From contig CAIJLV010000126.1 in the NCBI GenBank assembly GCA_903821635.1, positions 1 to 33,969 of the forward strand: DNA of 33,969 nt. Direction: 5' to 3'. Under the pieces are notes generated by a model. It saw nothing but the letters and a program-made list of their open reading frames with translations. It was not told where the DNA came from and made no database searches. Within the stretch, counting starts at the first letter, position 1. Each line of letters starts with the position of its first letter. This stretch comes from an uncultured Verrucomicrobiota bacterium. GTDB lineage: Bacteria; Verrucomicrobiota; Verrucomicrobiia; Limisphaerales; UBA9464. Shown here piece after piece: positions 27,030-33,969 of the stretch. The position numbers and the translations under genes are program-made.

Positions 27030-27809
27030 ATGAACCTCGTGGCCATCCAACTCGATTGTGTGTGGGAGGATAAGTCCCGCAACTTCGCCCGCGTTCTGGA
27101 ATTGCTCGCGGCGGAACCGCCCGCGCCGGGTTCGCTCGTTGTGCTGCCGGAGATGTTTAGCACCGGTTTCAGCTACAACGTCGCGGTCACTTGCCAGACT
27201 GCCGCCCGCGAAGACGAAACGTTCCTCGCCCAGTTGGCGGCTGAATTCGAAGTCACCGTGCTGGGCGGGGCAGTCACCCGCGATCCGGCCGGAAGCGTTC
27301 ATAACGAAGCGATCGCGTTTGGACCGGAGGGCCATCGGCTCGCTCGTTACACCAAGCAGCGGGTCTTTTCGCCCGGTGGCGAAGCCGCGGTTCACACGCC
27401 CGGCAAGACCACCGTCACGTTTCCGTGGAACGGTTTCACCGTGGCACCGCTGGTCTGTTACGACCTGCGGTTCCCGGAACTCTTCCGCGCCGCCGCGGCG
27501 CAAGGCGCCGAGGTGTTCGCCGTCATCGCCGCGTGGCCGGCCCGACGGGAGCGGCATTGGCTTACGCTGCTCCAAGCGCGCGCCATCGAAAACCAAGCTT
27601 ACGTCATCGGCGTGAACCGCGTGGGCCAAGACCCGCAGGCCACCTACAGCGGCCGCAGTGTGGTGGTGGACCCACACGGCATCATTATTGCCGACGCGGG
27701 CCAACGGGAGACGCTGCTGACGGCCCCCGTCTATCCGGCGGTCGTCGCGGAGTGGCGGCGGGACTTCCCCGCCCTGCGGGATGCGGGGCTCGGGAGCGCG
27801 ACTCGCTGA
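27030..27809 (+). CDS. Carbon-nitrogen hydrolase, omega-amidase-like (nitrilase superfamily)
   Basis: A 259-residue cytosolic amidase. The nitrilase triad is Glu41 (LPEMFSTGF), Lys109 (YTKQRVFSPGGE) and Cys143 (LVCYDLRFPELFR). The WPARRERHW and IENQAYVIGVNRVG blocks point to the YafV/omega-amidase group, which hydrolyses 2-oxoglutaramate-type amides in metabolite repair. The large hairpin across its stop probably ends the transcript. The opposite strand is open over most of the gene but lacks any family signature. Confidence 0.92.
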   Translation: MNLVAIQLDCVWEDKSRNFARVLELLAAEPPAPGSLVVLPEMFSTGFSYNVAVTCQTAAREDETFLAQLAAEFEVTVLGGAVTRDPAGSVHNEAIAFGPEGHRLARYTKQRVFSPGGEAAVHTPGKTTVTFPWNGFTVAPLVCYDLRFPELFRAAAAQGAEVFAVIAAWPARRERHWLTLLQARAIENQAYVIGVNRVGQDPQATYSGRSVVVDPHGIIIADAGQRETLLTAPVYPAVVAEWRRDFPALRDAGLGSATR

Positions 27810-27822
27810 GTCGCCCGAGCCC
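27786..27822. terminator. Strong hairpin at convergent gene ends
   Basis: An inner 7-bp stem (27798-27804 with 27808-27814) is extended, after a 3-base bulge, by an outer stem of about 8 bp (27786-27794 with roughly 27815-27822). It overlaps the stop of the amidase gene and faces the convergent small gene at 27871. There is no T run, so it may terminate poorly or mainly protect 3' ends. Confidence 0.5.
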
Positions 27823-27870
27823 ATTCCATCGCAACTCGGAGAGCCGCTACGGGTTTCTCGATCATCGCCT

Positions 27871-28185
27871 TTACGCCGCGCCCGGCGTAGGCAAGTTACG
27901 GCAGTAGAGGACGCCTCCTGCCGACGGGGCATGAATGGCCACCACGTCCGATTCCACAAAATCCAGCCTCTGGCCCGAACGGAACAAGCTTCTACGTTGG
28001 CTGGTTATGCACGCGACCATCTCAGCTGACCACTGGTCACCTAGTCCGTAAATCGACGCGTCGACCGCAGTGAACGAGCGTAGACGGAAGCCTTCTCCAT
28101 CGAGAAAGTGAACGTCGAACCCGTCAGCTCCGCATGAGTCCAAGATTGCCCCGAGCCGATGGAGGTTGGTCAGGGCAGCCTTCAC
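27871..28185 (-). CDS. Small protein of unknown function coupled to the phosphoglucomutase gene
   Basis: A 104-residue soluble protein with a GTG start that overlaps the mutase stop (GTGA), which argues for translational coupling and for it being a real gene. Visible parts are an N-terminal helix (KAALTNLHRLGAILDSCGAD), a mixed middle and a C-terminal segment VAIHAPSAGGVLYCRNLP. I do not recognise a family. Because the mutase frame is broken upstream, coupling may be affected in this sequence. Confidence 0.55.
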   Translation of the reverse strand: MKAALTNLHRLGAILDSCGADGFDVHFLDGEGFRLRSFTAVDASIYGLGDQWSAEMVACITSQRRSLFRSGQRLDFVESDVVAIHAPSAGGVLYCRNLPTPGAA

Positions 28186-29604
28186 ACCTGCTTCGTCAGC
28201 TTCACGCCGTGCTGGAGCAGTTTCTCCGCGTCAGCGTCCGTCTTAGCCTCGGCGTAGATGCGCAGAATCGGTTCCGTGCCGGAACTGCGCAGCATCAGCC
28301 ACGAACCATCCTCGGCGATGAACTTCACGCCGTCATAGGCCTTCACTTCCTTCAGCGGCGACTTCAGCAACTTCGCCGGCGGGTTGAGTTTGCAGAACTC
28401 CATCAGCGAAATTCGTTTCTCAACGGGAAAGGCCGGATCAAGGCGTGCGTAGTGATGCGGCCCAAATTCCTTTTCTAATTCCGCCAGCAGCTTCGCCAGC
28501 GGCTTCTTTTCGGTCGCCAGCAGTTCGAGCAACATGAGTCCCGCAAGAATGCCGTCGCGCTCGGGAATGTGCCCGGGGAAACCGATGCCGCCGCTTTCCT
28601 CGAACCCGAGCAGCACGTCGCCCTTGACCAGTTCGCTGGCGATGAATTTGAAGCCCACCCCCGTCTCGACGAGCGGCAGCCCGTATTTCGCGCACATGCG
28701 ATCTACCATCGTGCTGGTCGTGAGCGCTTTGATCACGCGGCCGGTTTTGCTTGCGGTTGACCACGTAGTGCCGGAGCAACAGGCAGATGATCTGGTGCGT
28801 CGTCAGCAAGCCCCCGTCGCCCAACATTCCTCCCACGCGATCGGCGTCCCCGTCGGTCACAAGGCAGAGGTCGTGGGGATTCTTCGCCAGCCAAGCCGCC
28901 GATTGGACGTAGTTTTTGGCGATGGGCTCGGGATTGAGTCCACCGAAGAGCGGATTGTGCTCGGCGTGCAGCGTGGTGACTTGGCAGGTCGTGCCCGCGA
29001 GCAGCTCGTCAAAACAGCCGGCCCCCACTCCGTAAAGCGCCTCGTGGGCGAAGCGCAGCTTGGACTTCGCAATCAAGTCGAAGTTCACCAACTTCTTGCA
29101 GGCGGCATAATGCGGCGCACGGAGATCTTTGACGACGATCTGCTTATTCTTCGCCGCGTGTTCAAACGACGTCCACTTCACCACCGACGCGTCGAGCAAT
29201 TCCTCAGTCGCCGCGCAGATGGCTGAATCGGCGGAGCCGCCATACCAAGCCTTGAGCTTGAAGCCGTTGAATTCGGGCGGATTGTGGCTGGCGGTGATCA
29301 TCACACCGCCGATCGCCTTGTTAGCCTTCACCGCCCACGACACCGCTGGAGTGGGCGTGGGGGCATCCGCCAGCGTTACGGCAAAACCGTTACCCGCAAG
29401 CACCTCCGCCACCCGGCGGGCAAACCGATCGGAGAGGAACCGGCGGTCATAACCCACGATGGCGCGTTTCTCGGAACCCTCGACCGGATGCTGCTTCCAG
29501 TAGTCGGCGGCGGCCTGGGTGACCCGGTCCAGATTGGCGAAGGTGAAATCCTCTGCGATGACAGCGCGCCAGCCGTCGGTTCCGAATTTAATTTTGGTGG
29601 CCAT
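28182..29604 (-). pseudogene. Phosphoglucomutase/phosphomannomutase with a +1 frameshift
   Basis: An alpha-D-phosphohexomutase interconverting sugar 1- and 6-phosphates. The first frame (29604 to about 28745) has the N-terminal FGTDGWRAVIAEDF, the phosphoserine Ser106 in ITASHNPPEFNGFK, and the metal-binding Asp251/253/255 in VTDGDADR. The second frame, to 28182, has KALTTSTMVDRM, the sugar-binding GFEESGGIGF and the phosphate-binding RSSGTEPILRIYAEA. Removing one base of the T4 run at 28745-28748 (A4 on the coding strand) restores VVNRKQTGRVIKALTT and gives a 473-residue protein of normal length. The start is ATG 29604 with AAGG shortly upstream; an earlier in-frame start at 29646 is less likely. 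This may be a sequencing error rather than a dead gene. Confidence 0.88.
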
Positions 29605-29728
29605 TACCTTGTGAGCCCCAAACTCAACCACCCGGCTGACCAGCACGCAATGACCGGAACGAATTCTCTATGGGAGAAACCGCTTGCCGGGTCGCCAGCG
29701 CGTATCTATCAATCCGGCCGCTTTTCGT

Positions 29729-29803
29729 GCCAGGGTAGCTCAGCGGTAGAGCAGGGGACTCATAAGCCCTTGGTCGGGAGTTCGATTCTCCCCTCTGGCA
29801 CCA
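29729..29803 (+). tRNA. tRNA with CAU anticodon (Met elongator or Ile2)
   Basis: A cloverleaf of 75 bases including an encoded CCA. It has a 7-bp acceptor stem with one G:U, D arm GCTC-AGCGGTA-GAGC, anticodon loop CTCATAA, and T arm GGGAG-TTCGATT-CTCCC. The last anticodon-stem pair is A:G. The first pair is G:C, so it is not an initiator. CAU can be elongator Met or the lysidine-modified Ile2; the anticodon arm (GAGCAGGGGACTCATAA) is rather like E. coli Ile2. It is divergent from the mutase gene. Confidence 0.93.
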
Positions 29804-29943
29804 CTCTTCTCCTTCAACGGCTTACGCCGGAAGACCCCGAAAGTAATACCGCCGGGTAAGACTAAGTCCGGCCGGTTTGCCAGAGCCCCCCCTGCCCCGC
29901 CTAGGAAGAATTACGGTGCCGAATCCAGTTTGCCGGGAGTAGC

Positions 29944-29959
29944 GTTGAATGCATTCAAC
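29944..29959. promoter_or_regulatory. Perfect 16-bp palindrome before the RCC1 gene start
   Basis: GTTGAATGCATTCAAC is its own reverse complement. It ends one base before the ATG at 29961, where a bound repressor or an mRNA hairpin would block initiation. No regulator can be assigned. Confidence 0.55.
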
Positions 29960-30191
29960 CATGAAAGCCACGCTTGCCCTTTTCCTGCTCCTAGTAGGAA
30001 GCGTCTCGGCCGCCACCTTTCCGCTGCCCACCCCGACCCGGCCCATCAGTTTTCCGCTCAAACGCCCGGTCATCACCGGCACGGTCGTGGCGTGGGGAAG
30101 CAATGGGAGCGGCCAAACCAACATTCAGGCCGGTTTGCGCAGCGTGGTCGCTATTGCTGCGGGCGGGCATCACACGGTCGCCTTGAAGGAA

Positions 30192-30221
30192 GACGGAACT
30201 GTCGTCGCATGGGGACAGAAC
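30192..30221 (+). repeat. 30-bp direct repeat within RCC1 gene, copy 1
   Basis: Identical to 30770-30799. It encodes the conserved DGTVVAWGQN core of an RCC1 repeat. Recombination between the copies would delete 578 bp and also the G7 frameshift site. Confidence 0.8.
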
Positions 30222-30769
30222 TCTTCCGGACAATCCGAGGTTCCGTTGGGCTTAGGCAACGTTGTGAGCATTTCTGCCGGGGATCGGCACACTGTCGCGC
30301 TAAAGAGCGACGGCACGGTCGTCGCGTGGGGCGGTAACGAAATTGGCCAGCTCCAAGTTCCGGCCAACTTGAGCAACGTTGTCGTAATCGCGGCCGGCCG
30401 ACAGCATACGGTGGCGATGAAGGCAGACGGTTCGGTTGTCGCTTGGGGCTATTCCTTAGGTTTCGAAGGCGGCCCTCCAGCGGGGCTAAGCGGGTTGGCC
30501 ATCGCCGCAGGGGTCCAGCACACGGTCGCGCTGCAAGACGCCGCCGCCATAGTCGGCAAGGTGGCCGTTTGGGGGGGCGCGACACGGTCGCCGCGCCCGG
30601 TGGTCTTAGCGGAGTTGTCGCCGTCACAGCGGGTTTTGTTTACACGACGGCACTCAAGGCAGACGGGACGGTCGTTTCTTGGGGTGAAAGAAGTTTCGGC
30701 GTGCCTGCGGGCCTGAATGAGGTCGTGGCCATCTCTGGTGGCTACCAGCACACGTTAGCCCTTAAAAGC

Positions 30770-30799
30770 GACGGAACTGTCGTCGCATGGGGACAGAAC
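30770..30799 (+). repeat. 30-bp direct repeat within RCC1 gene, copy 2
   Basis: The second identical copy, in the last RCC1 repeat. Exact identity between repeats that otherwise differ suggests recent duplication or gene conversion. Confidence 0.8.
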
Positions 30800-31491
30800 G
30801 TGGACGGTCAATCCGAGGCTCCTTCGGGGTTATCCGAAGTAGTCGCTATCTCTGCGGGCGAGGCGCATTCCGTGGCTCTGAAGTCCGACGGTTTGGTCGG
30901 CCCCAACGGAGCCACGGCCAAGGCGCAAGTCGTGAACGGATTCATGGTCGGCGTCACCGTTGTTCGCGGCGGCCGAGGTTACACCGAAGCGCCCTTGGTG
31001 CTCATTCGCGGGGGAGGCGGTTCTGGCGCCACGGCCACGGCCACCATTGCCGACGGTTCGGTCGTGGGCTTTACCGTCACCAATCCGGGCAGCGGCTACA
31101 CCAGCTTGCCCACGGTCAGTATCGCTTCGCCACCCTCGTCGCCGTCGCTCGAAATTGTCGTGAGCCGGGTGAACGTGAACCTGAAGGTGACGCTCGGCCG
31201 GAAATATCAGGTGCAGGCGACGAAGGATTTTAAGGTCTGGTCCCTTGTCGGCTCCGACTTCGTGGCGGAATCCGAAAGCATCACCCAAGAGTTGGTCGTT
31301 GCGGATACCGGCACCTATTTCCGCGTGGTGGAAGTGCCTTGAGGCATTGGCGACGCTCGGAACATTTCATCAGGCGTGTTTTGAGCGGAGGCAGGGAAAG
31401 CTTTGGGGCGGGCAGTCAGGACTGCGGGTTGACCTTCCTAACCGTTCACCTTGTCGCCCCACCCCATCGGCGTAGCCTTTGGCCATCACCA

Positions 31492-31707
31492 ATGAAAAAA
31501 CCAAACCTCCAAAAGGTGCTTTGCCTTTTCGCTGTTGCCGCCCCGCTACTTCAGGGCTGTGTTGTGCAGCGGATCATGGACTCCGAAGACCGGAAGCACT
31601 ATTCGGAGTATCGAATGCATGCTGAGCGTCTAAATATGGAACGCGAAAAGGCGGGTTTGTCTGCTCAGAGCATCCAGACGTTCGCCGAGTGGAAGGGGAA
31701 AAAATAA
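31492..31707 (+). CDS. Small predicted lipoprotein, possibly truncated by a frameshift
   Basis: A 71-residue protein with a lipoprotein signal (VLCLFAVAAPLLQGC) and a short helical, charged mature part (EDRKHYSEYRMHAERLNMER). I do not recognise a family. It stops directly after an A6 run (31699-31704). With one A fewer the frame would continue as KGKNKQWEPLDLKCKALGSA and end at 31807, adding about 34 residues of natural composition. That extension is plausible but unproven. Confidence 0.6.
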   Translation: MKKPNLQKVLCLFAVAAPLLQGCVVQRIMDSEDRKHYSEYRMHAERLNMEREKAGLSAQSIQTFAEWKGKK

Positions 31708-31979
31708 GCAGTGGGAACCGCTCGACCTAAAGTGCAAAGCGCTTGGCTCCGCCGCCAACGAAGCGGAAGCATTGAAGCGGGAAACAAAGTCGGATGCGGT
31801 GAAGTAGAGTGCGAAGACGAACACCGATCGCACGCGTCTTTGCGACAGTGACCGACGGTAGCAGCGGTTCACCCCGCGGCTCGGCAAGGTTGGGATTCCT
31901 GAAACTTCCGGCGCGGGGAGGAAGCTGAAAGTATTCCCGCTTCAAGCAGGAGAATGGGTTCGCGCCCCCGAAACCGCCC

Positions 31980-32418
31980 TCAGGGCGTCACCCACCGCAG
32001 ACCGGCAGCAGTCGCCAGTGAACCTTGCCGCGCATCGAACGTCACAAACTGCTCCGCCCCCAGAACGAGGGCCGAAGCCACGTGCAGGAGGTCGGGACTG
32101 CGGGTGCCGAGGCTTTCGGAATGCCCTGCGCTCAGGCGTTCCGCTTCCATCAGGACTTCTGGCCAAGCCGGTTCAGCATGGCCAAACACGTTGGACGCCA
32201 GATCGGAGAGCATGGCCTGAATGGAAAGCTCGTGCAGCTCCGGGGTGATCTCCTTACGAAAAAACCCGCAGCCGAAGGGCGTTGCGAAATCCCAGCCAGT
32301 GCAACGCGGTAAAGGGCAGCGGCTGCCGTGGGCGTTTCAGGCATGCCATCACCCGGGCCGAATGGGCATCCGGAGCGTGCAGGGAGCAGATGAACCCGGT
32401 GTCGGCATAGGCATTCAT
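31980..32418 (-). pseudogene. PIN-domain VapC-like toxin, frameshifted
   Basis: VapC toxins are Mg-dependent ribonucleases of the PIN fold. The N-terminal part reads MNAYADTGFICSLHAPDAHS with the first acidic residue at Asp6, then ALHWLGFRNALRLRVF. After the frame change come RKEITPELHELSIQAM, SPDLLHVASALVLGAEQFVTFD with the later conserved Asp residues, and the C-terminal QGSLATAAGLRWVTP. Removing one base from the A6 run at 32259-32264 (T6 on the coding strand) joins the two into a normal 145-residue PIN protein. No antitoxin gene is evident just upstream. As written the product is a 54-residue fragment, probably inactive. Confidence 0.8.
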
Positions 32419-32692
32419 CGGTCGCCCCGATTTTCGGCCAGGAGGTCGGTTGCCGCAAACCGCGCGGTTCAAAGCGAGGGCCGTTGATCCCCTTGCCCTT
32501 TGCGCGCACAAGCGGTTGGAATCGTCCGCTCTTGCTAGGAGGCAGGTTGGGTGTGCGAGGCGGACCCGTTCGTGGAACGCGTCACCCGCGGTTCAGTGCC
32601 CGGAGGCGATTCTAGCCCGGCGGGTCTGGGCACCGGAATCAAGGTTGTCATATCAACGAATCCAGATTTGATGATTTCTATCTTGTTTCCCC

Positions 32693-33607
32693 ATGGCTTC
32701 TGTCGAATCTACGGATGTGATCCGGTTCATCCACGACCTGCATCTCGAGGCGCGCGCCGCGGGCAAACCCGCCATCTCAATCGAGTTTTTTCCGCCCAAG
32801 ACGGAAGAGGGGGAGCGCAATCTTTTCGAACGCACGCTGCCAGAACTGCTCACGGCCAAACCGCTCTATTGCTCGGTGACCTACGGGGCCGGCGGGAGCA
32901 CCCGCGACAAGACCCTCGGGATCGTGGACCGTATCCAGCGCGACTTTGACCTGACCACGATGATGCATTTGACCTGCGTCAACGCCACCAAGGACGAGTT
33001 GCACTCGGTGATTGAAGCGGCCCGCCATCGTGGGGTGAAAAACATTCTCGCCTTGCGGGGGGATCCGCCCGGCGGGGGCGAATGGATTCCGACTGAGGGT
33101 GGCTTTCGCTACTCCACGGAACTGGTCGCCTATCTCCGGCAACTGGGCGGCTTCGACATCGGCACCGCTGGGTTCCCCGAAGGCCATGTGGCGCAACAGG
33201 CGGGCAAGTGGGTGGATTGGGGCTACCTCGCGGAAAAGGTTCGGGCGGGGGCCAACTTCGTGGTGACTCAGTTGTTCTTCGACAACGACGATTACTACGC
33301 CTTTCGCGATCATCTGACGCAGAAGCTGGGCGTGGAGGTGCCGATCGTGCCGGGCTTACTGCCCGTGGTTTCGGGCCGGCAGACGAAAAAGTTTACCGAA
33401 CTCTGCGGATCTCGCTTGCCGGCGCCCTTTCTGAGCTCGCTCGACCGGCTCGGCGACGACGACGCGGCGGCGACGGAATTCGGCATCGAATACTGCACGC
33501 GGCAGATTGAAGACCTCCTGCGCAATGGCGCTCCCGGCGTGCACTTTTACACGCTGAACAAGGCGCACTCGACGGTGCGAATCGTGAAGAACCTCGGGCT
33601 GGCCTGA
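32693..33607 (+). CDS. metF: 5,10-methylenetetrahydrofolate reductase
   Basis: A flavin-dependent TIM-barrel enzyme that makes 5-methyltetrahydrofolate for methionine synthesis. The product has 304 residues, the usual length. The catalytic Glu31 is in ISIEFFPPKTEEG. The folate- and FAD-binding blocks are SVTYGAGGSTRDKT, MHLTCVNATKDEL, NILALRGDPPGGG, AGANFVVTQLFFDNDDYYAF and VPIVPGLLPVVSGRQTKKF, with VHFYTLNKAHST at the end. The start ATG follows an AT-rich stretch. The upstream 170 bases show no SAM or SAH riboswitch I can recognise. Confidence 0.96.
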   Translation: MASVESTDVIRFIHDLHLEARAAGKPAISIEFFPPKTEEGERNLFERTLPELLTAKPLYCSVTYGAGGSTRDKTLGIVDRIQRDFDLTTMMHLTCVNATKDELHSVIEAARHRGVKNILALRGDPPGGGEWIPTEGGFRYSTELVAYLRQLGGFDIGTAGFPEGHVAQQAGKWVDWGYLAEKVRAGANFVVTQLFFDNDDYYAFRDHLTQKLGVEVPIVPGLLPVVSGRQTKKFTELCGSRLPAPFLSSLDRLGDDDAAATEFGIEYCTRQIEDLLRNGAPGVHFYTLNKAHSTVRIVKNLGLA

Positions 33608-33616
33608 GCCGGAACT

Positions 33617-33969
33617 CTAATCGACGAACCGTTTGGTGAGGTCGCCGTAGGCATCAATCCGGCGGTCGCGCAGGAACGGCCAATGGGTGCGCGTGACGTC
33701 GACCTTGGCCAAGTCCACCGGCACAATCAGGTTTTCCGCTTGGTCGACGGACGCCTTGGCGACGATCTGCCCGGACGTGCCGGCGACGAAGGTTTGTCCC
33801 CAGAACTGAATCCCGTCCCCCCCGATGGGTTGTTCTACACCAATGCGATTGATGGCGGCGACGTAGCAACCGTTGGCGACGGCGTGGCTGCGCTGGATCG
33901 TTTCCCACGCCAAGTGCTGGTTCACGCCGTATTCGGCCTTTTCTGACGGATGCCAGCCGATGGCGGTCG
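33617..33969 (-). CDS. aguB: N-carbamoylputrescine amidase, C-terminal part (runs off the window)
   Basis: A nitrilase-superfamily amidase that hydrolyses N-carbamoylputrescine to putrescine in the agmatine route of polyamine synthesis. The visible C-terminal 116 residues carry the subfamily blocks TAIGWHPSEKAEYGVNQH, AWETIQRSHAVANGCYVAAI, FWGQTFVAGTSGQIVA and THWPFLRDRRIDAYGDLTKR. The catalytic Glu, Lys and Cys would lie beyond position 33969. It converges on metF with a 9-base gap. Confidence 0.9.
   Translation of the reverse strand, partial: TAIGWHPSEKAEYGVNQHLAWETIQRSHAVANGCYVAAINRIGVEQPIGGDGIQFWGQTFVAGTSGQIVAKASVDQAENLIVPVDLAKVDVTRTHWPFLRDRRIDAYGDLTKRFVD

Larger units (their letters stand above)
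29961..31342 (+). pseudogene. Secreted RCC1-repeat protein, frame interrupted in a G7 tract
   Basis: It has a signal peptide (ATLALFLLLVGSVSAATF) and then seven RCC1-type beta-propeller repeats of about 36-42 residues, each built like DGTVVAWGxNxxGQxxVPxG followed by VVxIxAGxxHTVALKxD. After them come two short beta repeats (VRGGRGYTEAPLVLI, NPGSGYTSLPTVSI) and a tail YQVQATKDFKVWSLVG ending in FRVVEVP, a common C-terminal style in secreted verrucomicrobial proteins. The frame breaks in repeat 5 at the G7 run 30571-30577. One more G gives VAVWGGGRDTVAAPGGLSG and a continuous 460-residue protein. As written, translation ends at 30716 after about 250 residues. It may be a surface or secreted ligand-binding propeller; an ATG at 29949 inside the palindrome is less likely as start. 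Confidence 0.85.

Noticed and set aside
26953..27033. 26-codon ORF ending in an ATGA overlap with the amidase start
   Set aside because: It could be a leader peptide, but there is no ribosome-binding site or conserved content to support it.
26967..27959. 330-codon frame opposite the nitrilase-family gene
   Set aside because: The plus strand carries the full Glu-Lys-Cys triad; the minus frame is Arg/Gly-rich shadow sequence.
31708..31979. Coding region between the lipoprotein and vapC
   Set aside because: Only short frames are present; the best is the possible frameshifted lipoprotein tail to 31807, and nothing is supported after that.
32520..32692. Possible SAM/SAH riboswitch upstream of metF
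   Set aside because: None of the conserved core motifs of known SAM or SAH riboswitches could be found by eye.
29804..32692. Integrated mobile element downstream of the tRNA
   Set aside because: There is no integrase, no repeat of the tRNA 3' end and no insertion-sequence ends; only accessory gene content suggests an island.

Overview
The window is about 34 kb of GC-rich bacterial chromosome with densely packed genes on both strands. It most likely comes from a member of the Verrucomicrobiota. This rests on a pseudopilin-like protein with a DGH motif near its C-terminus, a secreted RCC1-repeat protein ending in a beta-rich tail, frequent TTG/GTG starts and weak Shine-Dalgarno signals. No 16S rRNA or other taxonomic marker is present, so the assignment is an inference.

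Layout. 1-3.1 kb: an S4-domain rRNA pseudouridine synthase with a long Pro/Arg-rich N-terminus converges on ribosomal protein S1, which has a clear intrinsic terminator. 3.4-6.8 kb: a pseudopilin-like protein, an overlapping set of WYL regulator, small unknown protein and SlyX, then a secreted endonuclease/exonuclease/phosphatase-fold enzyme. 6.9-9.7 kb: a secreted protein of unknown function, an aldo/keto reductase and a short-chain dehydrogenase. 9.8-17.8 kb: an OmpP1/FadL outer-membrane protein followed by four same-strand genes: a SAM methyltransferase, a six-TM hybrid histidine kinase and two receiver-kinase proteins. The order and architecture of these four resemble the phcB-phcS-phcR-phcQ quorum-sensing locus of Ralstonia. 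17.8-25.4 kb (minus strand): topoisomerase III, then the conserved block rpmH-rnpA-yidD-yidC-jag, then a patatin-like lipoprotein. 25.4-27.8 kb: a second SDR, a DsbA-fold protein and a nitrilase-family amidase. 27.9-29.6 kb: a phosphoglucomutase/phosphomannomutase gene with a frameshift and a coupled small gene. 29.7-32.4 kb: a CAU-anticodon tRNA and an accessory stretch (RCC1 protein, small lipoprotein, VapC/PIN toxin) in which reading frames are broken at homopolymers. 32.7-34 kb: metF and the C-terminal part of an N-carbamoylputrescine amidase that runs off the window.

Main point of interest. The 11.2-17.8 kb cluster looks like a cell-density signalling system in which a methyltransferase would make a fatty-acid methyl ester and a phosphorelay would sense it. 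A FadL-type porin and an SDR of the 3-oxoacyl-reductase type lie just upstream and could handle the lipid, but that link is speculative. No DNA-binding output protein is encoded in the cluster.

Second point. Three or four single-base homopolymer lesions fall within about 3.5 kb (28.7-32.3 kb) and none is seen in the other genes. Either this is a stretch of poor sequence quality, or it is a decaying or phase-variable accessory segment. A perfect 16-bp palindrome sits one base before the preferred start codon of the RCC1 gene.
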